Positions 52,354-62,427 of a stretch of DNA of 64,000 nt are shown one piece after another; within the stretch, counting starts at the first letter, position 1, and the number at the start of each line of letters is the position of its first letter. The stretch spans positions 94,562-158,561 of the forward strand of contig NZ_JAUSLG010000066.1 of the NCBI RefSeq assembly GCF_030646615.1, read 5' to 3'. The position numbers and the translations under genes are program-made. This DNA is from Phenylobacterium sp. (GTDB lineage: Bacteria; Pseudomonadota; Alphaproteobacteria; Caulobacterales; Caulobacteraceae). The notes under the pieces were generated by a model. That model was not told the origin of the DNA. It was given only the letters and a program-made list of their open reading frames with translations, and ran no database searches.

Positions 52354-54329
52354 CCAGCCTCCATGGCCTCGGCGGACCCCCAGGTATCCGCCTCGCCCCG
52401 AGCCTCCCGGGCAACATCGGGCGGAAGCGCCTCGGAGGCAAGCCGCAAGACGGCCTCCTCCAGGGTGAGGATTTCCTGGCCCTGGGAGCCGAGGCGCCGC
52501 AGAGCGACCTTGCCCTCTTCGGCCTCTCGCCGCCCGACCACCGCGATCACCGGCGCCTTGGCCAGGCTGTGTTCGCGGATCTTGTAGTTGATCTTCTCGT
52601 TGCGCAGGTCGGTCTCCACCCGCAGGCCTGCGGCCTTCAGCCTGGCCGCCGCAGCCCTGGCGAAGTCGTCGGCGTCCGAGGTGATCGTCGCCACCACCAC
52701 CTGGGTGGGCGCCAGCCAGAGCGGGAATGCGCCGGCATAGTTCTCGATGAGCATGCCGATGAAGCGCTCCATCGAGCCGGCGATCGCCCGGTGCAGCATC
52801 ACCGGCCGCTGCTTGGAGCCGTCCTCGGCCACATATTCGGCCTCCAGCCGCTCAGGCAGCACGAAGTCCAGCTGCAGGGTGCCGCACTGCCAGGTCCGGC
52901 CGATGGCGTCGCGCAGGTGGAATTCGAGCTTGGGGCCATAGAAGGCCCCCTCGCCGGGCAGGTGCTCGACCCCCATATTGACCGCCTGGCGGGCGGCCCG
53001 TTCGAGCTTGGTCTCGGCGAGGTCCCAGATTTCATCAGTGCCGGCCCGCAGGTCCGGACGCAGGGCGAGCTTGACGCTGTGCAGCTCCACCCCGAAGTCG
53101 GCATAGGCCGAGTTGAGCAGGCGGACGAAGCGCTTCGTCTCCTCCTCGACCTGATCCTCGCGGCAGAAGATGTGGGCGTCGTCCTGGGTGAAGCCGCGCA
53201 CCCGCATGATGCCGTGCAGGGCGCCCGACGGCTCATAGCGATGGCAGGCGCCGAACTCGGCCATGCGCAGGGGCAGGTCGCGATAGGACTTCTGGCCGAC
53301 ATTGAAGATCTGGACGTGGCCGGGGCAGTTCATCGGCTTGACGGCCAGGCTCTCGCCCTCCTCCGTCTCACAGACGAACATGTTGGCGCCGAACTTCTCC
53401 CAGTGGCCCGACGCCTCCCAGAGCGAACGGTCCAGCACCTGGGGCGTCCTGACCTCCTGATAGCCGTCCTTGGTCAGGCGCCGGCGGATATATTCCTCCA
53501 CCGCCCGATAGAGGGTCCAGCCCTTGGCGTGCCAGAAGACCATCCCCTTGCCCTCTTCCTGCAGGTGGAAGAGGTCCATGGCCTTGCCGATCTTGCGGTG
53601 GTCGCGCTTCTCGGCCTCCTCGATCCGCTGGATATAGGCCTCCAGGTCGGCCTCGGTGGCCCAGGCCGTGCCATAGATCCGCTGCAGCTGGGCGTTGCGG
53701 TGATCGCCCCGCCAGTAGGCGCCGGCCAGCTTGGTCAGCTTGAAGGCCTTGCCCACATGGCGCGTGGACGGCAGGTGCGGACCCAGGCACAGGTCCTTCC
53801 AGGCGCCCTGCCAATAGACGCTGATCTCCTCGGACTCCGGCAGGTCCTCGATGATCTCGGCCTTGTAGGCCTCGCCGATGCCGCGGAAATGCTCCAAGGC
53901 CTGGTTGCGGTCCCAGACCTCCCGGCGGATCGGCTCGTCGCGCTCGACGATCTCGCGCATCTTGGCCTCGATCTTCTCGAAGTCGTCGAGGCTGAAGGGC
54001 TCGTCGCGGGCGAAGTCGTAATAGAAGCCATCCTCGATGGACGGGCCGATGGTCACCTGGGTGCCGGGAAACAGCTCCTGCACCGCCTCGGCCAGTACGT
54101 GGGCGGCGTCATGGCGGATGGTCTCCAGGACCTCGGGGTCCTCCCGCGTGAGGATCTGGAAGGCGCCGCCGTGGTTCAGCGGCCGGTCAAGGTCCAGCAG
54201 CTGGCCGTCCAGCTTTACCAGCACGGCCTTCTTCTCCAGGGACTTGGCGATGCCCGCGGCGATCTGGCGGCCGGTCACGCCGGCCTCGAAGGGCCGTTTG
54301 GAACCGTCGGGAAAAACGAGCTCGATCAT
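52350..54329 (-). CDS. thrS: Threonyl-tRNA synthetase
   Basis: 659 residues, normal length. N-terminal TGS domain ([20 protein letters not shown]), editing domain with [19 protein letters not shown], class II catalytic core ([39 protein letters not shown]) and C-terminal anticodon-binding domain ([14 protein letters not shown]). Charges tRNA-Thr. Translationally coupled to yidD upstream and the glycosyltransferase downstream. Confidence 0.96.
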   Translation of the reverse strand: MIELVFPDGSKRPFEAGVTGRQIAAGIAKSLEKKAVLVKLDGQLLDLDRPLNHGGAFQILTREDPEVLETIRHDAAHVLAEAVQELFPGTQVTIGPSIEDGFYYDFARDEPFSLDDFEKIEAKMREIVERDEPIRREVWDRNQALEHFRGIGEAYKAEIIEDLPESEEISVYWQGAWKDLCLGPHLPSTRHVGKAFKLTKLAGAYWRGDHRNAQLQRIYGTAWATEADLEAYIQRIEEAEKRDHRKIGKAMDLFHLQEEGKGMVFWHAKGWTLYRAVEEYIRRRLTKDGYQEVRTPQVLDRSLWEASGHWEKFGANMFVCETEEGESLAVKPMNCPGHVQIFNVGQKSYRDLPLRMAEFGACHRYEPSGALHGIMRVRGFTQDDAHIFCREDQVEEETKRFVRLLNSAYADFGVELHSVKLALRPDLRAGTDEIWDLAETKLERAARQAVNMGVEHLPGEGAFYGPKLEFHLRDAIGRTWQCGTLQLDFVLPERLEAEYVAEDGSKQRPVMLHRAIAGSMERFIGMLIENYAGAFPLWLAPTQVVVATITSDADDFARAAAARLKAAGLRVETDLRNEKINYKIREHSLAKAPVIAVVGRREAEEGKVALRRLGSQGQEILTLEEAVLRLASEALPPDVAREARGEADTWGSAEAMEAG

Positions 54330-54598
54330 GTGTCACACGTCCATTTGCGCGCCGGCGACTCATCGGAGCGGCCCGGCGGCGGTGGCGGCGGATCATAGCC
54401 CGAACCGCCCCAGGGGTTGCATCGGCACAGCCGCCGCGCCGCAAGCCAGGAGCCGCGCCAGGGGCCGTGATCGATCAGGGCCTGAGCCGCATAGTCCGAA
54501 CAGGTCGGAAGGAAGCGACACTGGCGTCCGATCAGAGGGGACAGCGTCAGCTTGTAGGCGCGATGGGCGCCTCTGACGCAGGATTCGTAGGGGGTCAT
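54326..54598 (-). CDS. yidD: Membrane protein insertion efficiency factor YidD
   Basis: 90 residues. [20 protein letters not shown] and [20 protein letters not shown], then [18 protein letters not shown], contain the conserved cysteines of the family. Membrane-associated, assists YidC-dependent insertion. Unusually located away from rnpA/yidC and inside a thrS operon. Confidence 0.93.
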   Translation of the reverse strand: MTPYESCVRGAHRAYKLTLSPLIGRQCRFLPTCSDYAAQALIDHGPWRGSWLAARRLCRCNPWGGSGYDPPPPPPGRSDESPARKWTCDT

Positions 54599-54652
54599 GC
54601 CGGCCGCAGGCTTGCGAATACTCGCAGCGATTACGTTGCGGGGGCGGTCAAA

Positions 54653-55102
54653 TCAAGCCGCGCCGGCGGGGCTAGTTCGCGCCATGGCCTGGCGGACAGC
54701 GTCGACCGTCGCCTCAAACGCGAGCAGCGTGGAGGCGTGGCGGGCGGGATAGTCCTTCACCGGCGCAAGCATGGAGAGATCCGAAAAACGTCCGACCGGC
54801 GCATCTGCGCCGTCCTTCAACATAGCACGGAAGGCGTCCCGGGCCATCTCGATCTCCGCCAGGCTGGCGCCGACCACATGGGTTCCGAGCACGGCGGCGG
54901 CGGCCTGGCCGAGGGCACAGGCCTTTACGTCCTGGGCGAAGTCGGCGACGCGGTCGCCGTCGAGGGTGACATCGACCACGATCCGACTGCCACAGAGCTT
55001 GGCCACCTTTTCCGAGGTGCCGTCCGGCTCGGCCAGCCGGCCGGCCCGGGGCATGTTGGCCGCCAGCTTCAGAAGCTTGGAAGAATAGAGGTCGTCGATC
55101 AT
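54653..55102 (-). CDS. Iron-sulfur cluster scaffold protein, IscU/NifU-like
   Basis: 149 residues. LYSSKLLKLAANMPRAGRLA, KLCGSRIVVDVTLDGDRVAD, ACALGQAAAAVLG and the C-terminal ... contain the scaffold fold; cysteines at LCGS and KACALG correspond to two of the three cluster ligands, and the third is not obvious. In Caulobacteraceae it is usually annotated as an iron-sulfur assembly scaffold. Role as active scaffold is not certain. Confidence 0.75.
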   Translation of the reverse strand: MIDDLYSSKLLKLAANMPRAGRLAEPDGTSEKVAKLCGSRIVVDVTLDGDRVADFAQDVKACALGQAAAAVLGTHVVGASLAEIEMARDAFRAMLKDGADAPVGRFSDLSMLAPVKDYPARHASTLLAFEATVDAVRQAMARTSPAGAA

Positions 55103-55119
55103 CGCCTTGATCTAGGGCG

Positions 55120-55680
55120 TCAGGAGCCCGGGCGCCATGCGGCCTCGGCCTTGACCTTCAACGCCTCGCCCATGGCGGCGAAGCCCTTCTTGAGCGGCCG
55201 CTGCACGCGCTTGGCCGAGGCCGGGCCGAACAGGCCCCTGAACAGTTCGCCGTTGGACACGATACAGGCATGCTCGGCCACCTGGTCGATCTCGATATAG
55301 CGGATCGCCACACCGAAGCCGCTGGCCACGCTGGTGCGCCAGTGGAGCTGCTCCAGGGGCACCCAGTCGACAACCACCGGTTCGATATGCCGCGGCGCCT
55401 GCTCCGGCAGGGCCAGGGTCAGCTCCAGCGGCGCGCCGATGGCGAGAACCCCCTCGGCCCGAGTGTAGAGCGGGTTCCATTGCGGCCAGGCGCGGATATC
55501 GGCGATCAGGTCCCAGATCACCTGCGGCGGCGCCTGGACCCCGATCCGGTGTTCGAGCTTGAGGCCTTTCACGCCGTCGCCCCCGCCGCCCTTGCGCTTG
55601 CCGAACCCGAAGCCCGGCATGAAGGAGGGGGACAGTTGGGTGGCGCCCAAGGGGTTGGTGTTGCGGTTCATGCCCATCAT
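55120..55680 (-). CDS. SRPBCC (START-like) family protein
   Basis: 186 residues from ATG 55680. After a flexible Gly-rich leader, LKLEHRIGVQAPPQVIWDLI and ADIRAWPQWNPLYTRAEGVL are the family N-terminal strands; hydrophobic ligand pocket with VDWVPLEQLHWRTSVASGFG. Ligand unknown. Three base pairs separate it from the cysS stop, so it belongs to the cysS operon. Confidence 0.82.
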   Translation of the reverse strand: MMGMNRNTNPLGATQLSPSFMPGFGFGKRKGGGGDGVKGLKLEHRIGVQAPPQVIWDLIADIRAWPQWNPLYTRAEGVLAIGAPLELTLALPEQAPRHIEPVVVDWVPLEQLHWRTSVASGFGVAIRYIEIDQVAEHACIVSNGELFRGLFGPASAKRVQRPLKKGFAAMGEALKVKAEAAWRPGS

Positions 55681-55683
55681 GGC

Positions 55684-57096
55684 TCAATCCTCCGAGGCGT
55701 TCGGCTCCCTGAGCCGCCAGGTGGCGCCGTCTGCGGAGTCCATGACAACCACATTGAGGGCGTTCAGTTCATCACGGATCGCATCGGCCCGTGGCCAATC
55801 CTTGGCGGTGCGCGCGGCGATCCGGTCGGCGATCAGGGCCTCGACCCGGGCCTTGAGCTCCGGATCGGCCCCGCCCTGGAACCAGGCTTCGGGATCGGCC
55901 TGCAGGAAGCCCATCAGGGCGCCGGACGCCAGCAGTTCGCCCTTGGCATGGGCGCGAGCCTCATCGGTCCCCGTCTCGATGGTCGAGGCCAGGGCGAACA
56001 GTTCGGCCATGGCCTGGGCGGTGTTGAGGTCATCCTCCAGCGCCGCCAGGAATTTGGGCGACGGCGCGTCGGTGCTGGCGGCCACGTCGGCGCAGCGGCG
56101 CAGGGCGCCATAGAGCCGGTCCAGGGACTTCCGGGCCTGCTCCAGCAGGTCGCCCGACCATTCCTGGGGCGCGCGATAGTGGCCCACGAGCAGGGCCCAG
56201 CGGACCGCCTCGCCCGGCGTCTGAGCCACCAGGTCGTGGACCAGGACCACATTGCCCAGGCTCTTGGACATCTTTTCCGAACCGAAGTTCAGGAAGCCGT
56301 TGTGCATCCAGTAGCGGGCATAGTCGCCCCCGTGGCCGGCCTCGCAGCCGTGGGCGGCGCAGACCCCCTGAGCCAGCTCGTTCTCATGGTGGGGGAAGAT
56401 GAGGTCGTTGCCGCCACCGTGGATGTCGATGGGCAGGCCGAGCGTCTGCTCGATCATGGCCGAGCATTCGATATGCCAGCCCGGACGCCCCGCCCCCCAG
56501 GGACTGTCCCATACGGGCTCACCGGGCTTGGAGGGCTTCCACAGGACGAAGTCGGCGGCGTTGCGCTTATAGGGCGCCACATCGACCCGGGCGCCGGCGA
56601 TCATGTCGTCCAGGCTGCGCCCCGAGAGCTGGCCATAGTCGGGATAGGACTCCGTGCTGAACAGCACATGGCCCTCGGCGGCATAGGCTGCGCCCTTGTC
56701 CACCAGGCGGCCGATCATCTCGATGATCGCGTCCATGGTCTGGGTGGCCCGGGGCTGGAAGGTGGGAGCCAGGGCCCCCAGGGTCGCCATGTCGCGATTG
56801 TAGATGTCGAGATAGCGCTGGGTGATGACGTCGATCTCGACGCCCTCGGCCTGGGCCTTGGCGTTGATCTTGTCATCCACGTCGGTGACGTTGGCCGCGT
56901 AGAGCACGGCGTCGGCGCCATAGGTGTGACGCAGCAGGCGGAACAGCACGTCAAACACCACCACCGGCCGGGCGTTGCCGATATGGGCGTAGTTGTAGAC
57001 CGTGGGCCCGCACACATACATCGTCACCCGCTTGGGATCGACGGGGACGAAGGGCCGCTTTTCGCGGGCCATGGTGTCATAGAGATTCAGGGACAT
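55684..57096 (-). CDS. cysS: Cysteinyl-tRNA synthetase
   Basis: 470 residues. Class I synthetase: MYVCGPTVYNYAHIGNARP contains the HIGH-like motif and the zinc Cys; WHIECSAMIEQTLG and IFPHHENELAQ bind zinc and cysteine; KMSKSLGN is KMSKS. Anticodon-recognition helices at the C-terminus. Charges tRNA-Cys. First gene of the six-gene minus-strand operon ending with the GT2 gene. Confidence 0.96.
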   Translation of the reverse strand: MSLNLYDTMAREKRPFVPVDPKRVTMYVCGPTVYNYAHIGNARPVVVFDVLFRLLRHTYGADAVLYAANVTDVDDKINAKAQAEGVEIDVITQRYLDIYNRDMATLGALAPTFQPRATQTMDAIIEMIGRLVDKGAAYAAEGHVLFSTESYPDYGQLSGRSLDDMIAGARVDVAPYKRNAADFVLWKPSKPGEPVWDSPWGAGRPGWHIECSAMIEQTLGLPIDIHGGGNDLIFPHHENELAQGVCAAHGCEAGHGGDYARYWMHNGFLNFGSEKMSKSLGNVVLVHDLVAQTPGEAVRWALLVGHYRAPQEWSGDLLEQARKSLDRLYGALRRCADVAASTDAPSPKFLAALEDDLNTAQAMAELFALASTIETGTDEARAHAKGELLASGALMGFLQADPEAWFQGGADPELKARVEALIADRIAARTAKDWPRADAIRDELNALNVVVMDSADGATWRLREPNASED

Positions 57097-57277
57097 CGAC
57101 CATACTGACGCTGCGGAACGGTTGCCCGCTCGGTTGAGGGAACCATATACAGATCGCCCGGGCGGGAAGACAGGGGGCGCATCCGCTCAAGCTTCCCGGC
57201 CGTACCTCGGTGGCACGCGTCATTTCCGGAGCCCTCGCTCCGGCGCAACTCAGCACCAGAAAGACCCGCATCAGCCC

Positions 57278-57901
57278 ATGGACGCCATTACGCCTGAACG
57301 GACCATCGTCGGTTCTGACCTGGATCCCGTCGCCCGCCCGACCCGCGAAGAGGCCATGGCGGCTGTTCGCACCCTGATCGCCTGGGCCGGCGACGACCCG
57401 CGCCGGGAAGGCGTGATCGACACCCCCAAGCGGGTGGTGGACGCCTATGCCGAATGGTTCGAGGGCTATGGCGCCGATCCGGCCAAGGAGCTGTCGCGGA
57501 CCTTCGAGGACGTCCAGGGCTATGACGACATCGTCATGCTGCGCGGGATCGAGGTGGAGAGCCACTGCGAGCACCACATGGCCCCCTTCCTGGGCAAGGC
57601 CTATGTGGCCTACATGCCCACCAACCGGGTGGTCGGCATCTCCAAGCTGGCCCGGGTGGTGGAGATCTTCGCCAAGCGTCTCCAGACCCAGGAGACCATG
57701 ACCCAGCAGATCGCCGACGCCATCACCGACAGCCTGCGGCCGGCCGGCGTGGCCGTGCTGATCGACGCCCAGCACCAGTGCATGACCACCCGCGGCGTGC
57801 ACCATCGGCATGTGGGCACCATCACCACCCAGTTCACCGGGGTGTTCAAGAGCGACGCCAGCCTGCGCCAGCGCTTCCTGGACTTCGTCAACAAGAGCTG
57901 A
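57278..57901 (+). CDS. folE: GTP cyclohydrolase I
   Basis: 207 residues from ATG 57278. First step of folate/tetrahydropterin synthesis. VESHCEHHMAPFLGKAYVAY holds the zinc Cys and catalytic His; VVGISKLARVVEIFAKRLQ and GVAVLIDAQHQCMTTRGVHH, with the second zinc Cys, are intact. Divergent from cysS with 180 bp between them. Confidence 0.95.
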   Translation: MDAITPERTIVGSDLDPVARPTREEAMAAVRTLIAWAGDDPRREGVIDTPKRVVDAYAEWFEGYGADPAKELSRTFEDVQGYDDIVMLRGIEVESHCEHHMAPFLGKAYVAYMPTNRVVGISKLARVVEIFAKRLQTQETMTQQIADAITDSLRPAGVAVLIDAQHQCMTTRGVHHRHVGTITTQFTGVFKSDASLRQRFLDFVNKS

Positions 57902-57907
57902 GCCGCT

Positions 57908-58789
57908 TCAGGCCAGGACGGCGTCTTGAAGAGGCGCCGTCTTCGCCGCCGGCCGCGGCGGATGGACCAGGGTCACCAGCACGAAGCTCAGCATCATCAG
58001 CAGGTACCAGGACCCCATCTTGGCCAGGGAGACCGGGGTCCAGCCGGCCTGCTGGTCCGGATAGACCCAGGCCGAGGCGTAGGTCCCCAGGTTCTCGGCG
58101 ATCCAGATGAAGAAGGCCACCAGCACCGCCCCCAGCAGCATGGGCATCCGCCGCACGGCGAGATCGGGCGTGAACTGGAACCAGGTGCGGCCGAAGATCA
58201 CCGCTGAAAAGACGAACAGCCCCCAGCGGATATCGACCACATAGTGGTGGGTGAAGAAGTTGGCATAGGCCAGCCCCGCCAGCAGCCAGGGCGCCCAGGC
58301 CGGCGGATAGGCTTCGAACCGGATGTCGAACAGGCGGATGATCCGGGCCATGTAGCTGCCGACGCAGGCGTACATGAAGCCTGAGAACAGGGGCACGTCG
58401 CCGAGCCGCAGGACGCTGGCTTCCGGATAGGTCCAGGAGCCGTGGGCCGTCTTGAACAGTTCCATGCCGGTGCCGACCCCATGGAAGATGGCGATGACCA
58501 GGGCTTCGCGGGGACGCTCAAGCCCCGTGGCCAGCAGGAAGACCTGCAGGGCGATGGCGGCGACCACCAGGAAGTCGTAGCGCGCCAGGGGCGCCTCGTC
58601 GGGCCAGAACAGGTGGGTGCCCACCAGCAACGCCAGCATGGCCCCGCCATAGAGACAGGCCCAGGCCTGCTTCAACCCGAACAGCAGGAACTCATAGGCA
58701 TAGGCCCGCCCCCGGGACTGCGCCGCCCAGGGCCGCGCCCAGGCGTCGAAGGCCAGCACCCTGGCCTTGATCTGGTCCTTCAGGTTCAC
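57908..58789 (-). CDS. DUF817 family integral membrane protein
   Basis: 293 residues, about eight hydrophobic segments. FEFLLFG-like AYEFLLFGLKQAWACLYGGA, HGVGTGMELFKTAHGSWTYP and MYACVGSYMARIIRLFDIRF are DUF817 signatures. Inner membrane; function unknown. Convergent with folE, 6 bp apart. Confidence 0.85.
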   Translation of the reverse strand: MNLKDQIKARVLAFDAWARPWAAQSRGRAYAYEFLLFGLKQAWACLYGGAMLALLVGTHLFWPDEAPLARYDFLVVAAIALQVFLLATGLERPREALVIAIFHGVGTGMELFKTAHGSWTYPEASVLRLGDVPLFSGFMYACVGSYMARIIRLFDIRFEAYPPAWAPWLLAGLAYANFFTHHYVVDIRWGLFVFSAVIFGRTWFQFTPDLAVRRMPMLLGAVLVAFFIWIAENLGTYASAWVYPDQQAGWTPVSLAKMGSWYLLMMLSFVLVTLVHPPRPAAKTAPLQDAVLA

Positions 58790-58799
58790 GGGGGCGCGC

Positions 58800-59864
58800 T
58801 CAGAGCGGCCGTAACTGGCTCAGCAGGCCCAGGGCGAGGCTGTCAGGCGAACCCTCCCCGGTCAGCGCGACCGCCACGGTGGCGCGGGTGGTCATCGAAT
58901 AGGCGACCATGGCGCTGGCTCCGGCGCCGGGGCTGGAATAGCCAAGCCAGGTGTCGGCCGCCGACGTCTCGGTGGGCGCCAGGTCGCTCGCCATGACGCC
59001 CAGGCCCCGATGCGCCCCGGCCTCGCCCATCGGATAGAGGCGGTAGAATCGCCGTCGGGTGGTCTCGGGCCCATGCAGCCGGTCCCCCATGAGGTCGCGC
59101 CAGTATCGGACCACGTCCAGGGCGGAGGCCGACACGCCGCCGGGCGCCTCAGGGGCGAAGTCGGTCTCGGCAAGCTCGCGCCGCTCAGCGATGCGTCGAT
59201 CCAGCGAGTCGGCCCAGGGGGTCTGGTCCGTCGCGGCGATGATCAGCCGCAGCAGGGCGGGGTTGGCGGCCGATGGCGTCATGGCGGCCCCGGGCGCAAA
59301 CGCCGGCGGCAGGGCGGTGGCGGCGCCCAGATCGGCGTCCGGCAGCCCGCTGGTCTGCGCCAGCACGTCCTCCAGCGTGATCCAGCGCGCATTGGGCAGG
59401 TCGGGCGCCCAGCGGTCGATGGTCGCGTCCAGGGCCAGGTCGCCGGCCTCGACCATCTGCAGAATGGCGGTGGCCACATAGGTCGAGGCCAGGCCGCCCC
59501 AGGCGAACCGCGCCGGCGGCGCGCCAGGGATCCGCGTCCAGGTCTGGGTCCAGACTGCCCCGCCGGGCTCGGCCAAGGCGGCGGTCGCCGTCTCCACCCC
59601 CGGGCTCGCGGCGAGGTCCTTGAAGAAGCGATCCTCCAGCCCGTCGCGGATCACCGGCTGCAGGCGGGTCGAGACTGCGGTGCGGATCTGGTCGAACTGC
59701 CAGTCGCCGAACTGCTGGCGAAGGGGCGGTCCGGCATAGTTAGCGCGGCCGTCCGCCGGCGTCTGGGAGGCGCGGCGGCCAAGACCGAAGGGCCAGGCGG
59801 CGAGGGCGGGCGCAGGCAGGGCCAGCGCGGCGGCCGACAACAGGGTGCGGCGGCTGAGGCTCAT
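58800..59864 (-). CDS. Beta-lactamase-fold serine hydrolase homologue lacking catalytic motifs
   Basis: 354 residues, Tat-like signal ([20 protein letters not shown]). Aligns through [20 protein letters not shown] with the FxxGSxSKTxTATAIL segment of class C enzymes, but the Ser and Lys of SxxK are Gly124 and Ser127, and the YxN motif in [19 protein letters not shown] is [17 protein letters not shown] and RWAPDLPN show the fold is otherwise kept. It is probably a non-catalytic relative that binds wall-related ligands. Nearby hisI is convergent-side unrelated. Confidence 0.8.
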   Translation of the reverse strand: MSLSRRTLLSAAALALPAPALAAWPFGLGRRASQTPADGRANYAGPPLRQQFGDWQFDQIRTAVSTRLQPVIRDGLEDRFFKDLAASPGVETATAALAEPGGAVWTQTWTRIPGAPPARFAWGGLASTYVATAILQMVEAGDLALDATIDRWAPDLPNARWITLEDVLAQTSGLPDADLGAATALPPAFAPGAAMTPSAANPALLRLIIAATDQTPWADSLDRRIAERRELAETDFAPEAPGGVSASALDVVRYWRDLMGDRLHGPETTRRRFYRLYPMGEAGAHRGLGVMASDLAPTETSAADTWLGYSSPGAGASAMVAYSMTTRATVAVALTGEGSPDSLALGLLSQLRPL

Positions 59865-59946
59865 GGGCGGGTCAACTCCCTCAACAATGGACGCAAGCTG
59901 CGCCGGACACCTCCCCTTGGCTCAGGAGGAGGGCTATAGTTTGCCC

Positions 59947-60345
59947 ATGACCGCCCAATTTCCCACAGCTTCCGACAAACACGCCCTGGAGCGCGGCGAG
60001 ATGATCGCCCCGCGCTTCGACACCAATGGCCTGATCGCCGCCGTCGCCACCCATGCGGAGACCGGCGAGGTGCTGATGTTCGCCTGGATGAACGCCCAGG
60101 CCCTGGCGCTGACCCTGTCCACGGGCCAGGCCCACTATTTCAGCCGCTCGCGCAATGAGCTCTGGCTCAAGGGCGAGACCAGCGGCCAGGTCCAGCAGGT
60201 GGTCGAGACCCGTATCGACTGTGACCAGGACTGCGTCTGGATCAAGGTCCTACCCCAGGGCGATGGCGGCGCCTGCCATGTGGGCTTCCGGTCCTGCTTC
60301 TACCGGGTGGTGGAGGACGGCCGGCTGGTCGAGCGTCCCGACTAA
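59947..60345 (+). CDS. hisI: Phosphoribosyl-AMP cyclohydrolase
   Basis: 132 residues from ATG 59947. Third step of histidine synthesis. [38 protein letters not shown], and [16 protein letters not shown] with [11 protein letters not shown] provide the zinc cysteines and metal-binding Asp residues. No HisE fusion. Standard length. Confidence 0.95.
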   Translation: MTAQFPTASDKHALERGEMIAPRFDTNGLIAAVATHAETGEVLMFAWMNAQALALTLSTGQAHYFSRSRNELWLKGETSGQVQQVVETRIDCDQDCVWIKVLPQGDGGACHVGFRSCFYRVVEDGRLVERPD

Positions 60346-60359
60346 GCCGGCCGTCGGCC

Positions 60360-62036
60360 TCAGGCGTCCTTGAGCGGCGAGACGCCGGCCTCTTGCGGCG
60401 TCACCGTGAAGGCCTTGCGCACCGCCGTCTCATAGTCCTTGGAGACTATGGAGGAGACGGTCATCAGCTCGCCCTTCACCGCTTCGGGCGTCAGGGTGAG
60501 CAGGACGAAGCCCTTGGCGTCGTGGTCGCTGAAGACCACCTCCTTCGCGCCCTTCATATAGAGCTCGCCGACCGGCAGGCCCTTCACATAGTCGCCGGCC
60601 CCAGGACTGGTGATCCCGGTCGTGCCGAACTCGACCGCCCGCAGCGCGCCGCCGTCGTCATAGAGCTCGTTGGCCCAGAAGGCGTGGCTGTCGCCGGAGA
60701 CGACGATGGCCCGAGCCTTGGCCGCCTCGACGGCGTCATAGAGGCGTTCGCGGGCCGCGGCGTAGCCGTCCCACATGTCCAGGCCATAGGGCAGGCCCAT
60801 GGCCGCCAGGCGCTCCATCTGGTCGATCCGCTTGGTGATGTCCTCGGGCTGGGTGGCGATGGCCTCGGCGACCGCCTGCTCCCCCAGGGTGGCCCGGGGG
60901 CTGGGGACATCCATCCGCGCCATGACCACCTGATTGCCCAGCACCTGCCAGGGGCGGCCGGCCTGAACGGAGTCGGCCAGTTCCTTGGCGAGCCAGGCCT
61001 CCTGGGCCTCGCTCATCATCCGGCGGGCCGGATCGTTGATCTTGGCGCGGAAGCCGGCCACGTCGGGCTGGCCGTCCACCACCTCGAGATCGCGCCCATA
61101 GTCGAGCTGGTCGTCCCGGGCCGTGAGCCGGGTCTCCAGCATGATCAGGCTGGCCAGATCGCCGAACTGGAAGCTGCGGTTCATGGCCTCGAAGCTGCCG
61201 CCCGGCGCCGGGTCGCGGATCGGCATCCATTCGAAATAGGCCTTCAGCGCATTGGCCTTGCGCACGTTCCAGTCGCCCTCGGTCTCGGGGCTGTGGTTCT
61301 CGGCGCCGCCCATCCAGCTGTTGTTGGCCGTCTCATGGTCGTCCCAGGACACGATCCAGGGAGCCCGGGCGTGGGCGGCCTGCAGCTGGGGGTCGGACTT
61401 GTACTGGGCGTGGCGCTGACGGTAGTCGGCCAGGCTGACGATTTCGTGGGGCGGGACGTGGGGGCGCTCCTCGGCCACGGCCGAGGTCATGCCGTAGGAA
61501 CCCGGCCCGCCATATTCATAGATGTAGTCGCCCAGATGGATCACTGCATCCACCTTGGGCAGGTCGGCGATGGCCTGGTAGGCGTTGAAATAGCCGTTGG
61601 GATAGAGCGAGCAGGAGGCCACCGCGAAGACCAGCTCGCGGGTCTCGCCCACCGGCAGGGTGCGGGTGCGGCCCATGGGCGAGGTCACGCCATTGGCCTC
61701 GAACTCGAAGGTATAGCCCCGGCCGGCGTCCAGGCCGGTGACATCGACCTTCACGGTGAAGTCCCGGTCCGGGCCGGTGAAGCCCTGGCCCGACTTGGCG
61801 CCGCCGGCCCGGCGGTCGATGGGATTCAGCCGCCAGGCATAGGCGATCTGGCCGGCGCCTTCGGCCTTCGGCGTGATCCGGGTCCACAGGACCACTGCAT
61901 CAGCAAGGGGGTCGCCCGACGCCACGCCGTGCTCGAAGGCGACCTGGCCGCCAAAGGGCGTCTGGGCGCGGGCGGTGAGCGGCGCAGCAGCGCCAAATCC
62001 GAGGAGGGCCAAGGCCCGACGCCGATCGATCTTCAT
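60360..62036 (-). CDS. phoD: PhoD-type alkaline phosphatase
   Basis: 558 residues from ATG 62036. Tat signal MKIDRRRALALLGFGAAAPL. PhoD N-terminal domain (FEHGVASGDPLADAVVLWTR), then metallophosphatase residues: VASCSLYPNGYFNAYQ, VIHLGDYIYEYGG, WDDHETANNSWMGG and VVSGDSHAFWAN. Releases phosphate from phosphomono- and diesters in the periplasm, normally induced by phosphate starvation; no pho box was searched. Confidence 0.92.
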   Translation of the reverse strand: MKIDRRRALALLGFGAAAPLTARAQTPFGGQVAFEHGVASGDPLADAVVLWTRITPKAEGAGQIAYAWRLNPIDRRAGGAKSGQGFTGPDRDFTVKVDVTGLDAGRGYTFEFEANGVTSPMGRTRTLPVGETRELVFAVASCSLYPNGYFNAYQAIADLPKVDAVIHLGDYIYEYGGPGSYGMTSAVAEERPHVPPHEIVSLADYRQRHAQYKSDPQLQAAHARAPWIVSWDDHETANNSWMGGAENHSPETEGDWNVRKANALKAYFEWMPIRDPAPGGSFEAMNRSFQFGDLASLIMLETRLTARDDQLDYGRDLEVVDGQPDVAGFRAKINDPARRMMSEAQEAWLAKELADSVQAGRPWQVLGNQVVMARMDVPSPRATLGEQAVAEAIATQPEDITKRIDQMERLAAMGLPYGLDMWDGYAAARERLYDAVEAAKARAIVVSGDSHAFWANELYDDGGALRAVEFGTTGITSPGAGDYVKGLPVGELYMKGAKEVVFSDHDAKGFVLLTLTPEAVKGELMTVSSIVSKDYETAVRKAFTVTPQEAGVSPLKDA

Positions 62037-62103
62037 TCTGAATGTCCCCAACTCGCGCCATGATCGCACGCGTGCAATAGAAGGCCTTTGCGACAGGAGC
62101 ATG

Positions 62104-62427
62104 ATGCCTATGGCCAGTGAAACCCTTCACGTCCCCCGGGAAAAGCTTAGCCCCAAGACCCTCCAGCTCCACTACGCGATCTCATCCCTGATGGAAGAGC
62201 TCGAGGCGGTGGACTGGTACCGCCAGCGGGCCGACGACTGCGACGACCCGGAGCTCAAGAAGATCCTCCTGCACAACGCCAAGGAGGAAATGGAGCACGC
62301 AGCCATGGTCCTGGAATGGATCCGCCGCAATGATGAGCAGTTCGACGGTCAACTGCGGGAATACCTGTTCAAGGACGGCTCCATCACCGGGCAGGAAGAG
62401 GGCGCGGCCGAAAAGCATGGGCTCTGA
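62104..62427 (+). CDS. Ferritin-like protein of the encapsulated-ferritin (EncFtn) type
   Basis: 107 residues. AGGAG at 62095-62099 favours ATG 62104; ATGs at 62101 and 62110 are possible. The two-helix EncFtn core is clear: SSLMEELEAVDWYRQRADDC and LLHNAKEEMEHAAMVLEWIR, with the metal-binding Glu of helix 1 and the E..H pair of helix 2. EncFtn forms annular decamers with ferroxidase sites and normally rides inside encapsulin. Its C-terminus here (GSITGQEEGAAEKHGL) lacks the usual LTVGSL-like cargo tag. RluD starts inside its last codons. Confidence 0.85.
   Translation: MPMASETLHVPREKLSPKTLQLHYAISSLMEELEAVDWYRQRADDCDDPELKKILLHNAKEEMEHAAMVLEWIRRNDEQFDGQLREYLFKDGSITGQEEGAAEKHGL

Noticed and set aside
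52335..54398. 687-codon plus-strand frame opposite thrS
   Set aside because: Perfect antisense of an intact synthetase gene with Leu/Gly/Ala-biased composition; a GC-driven shadow.
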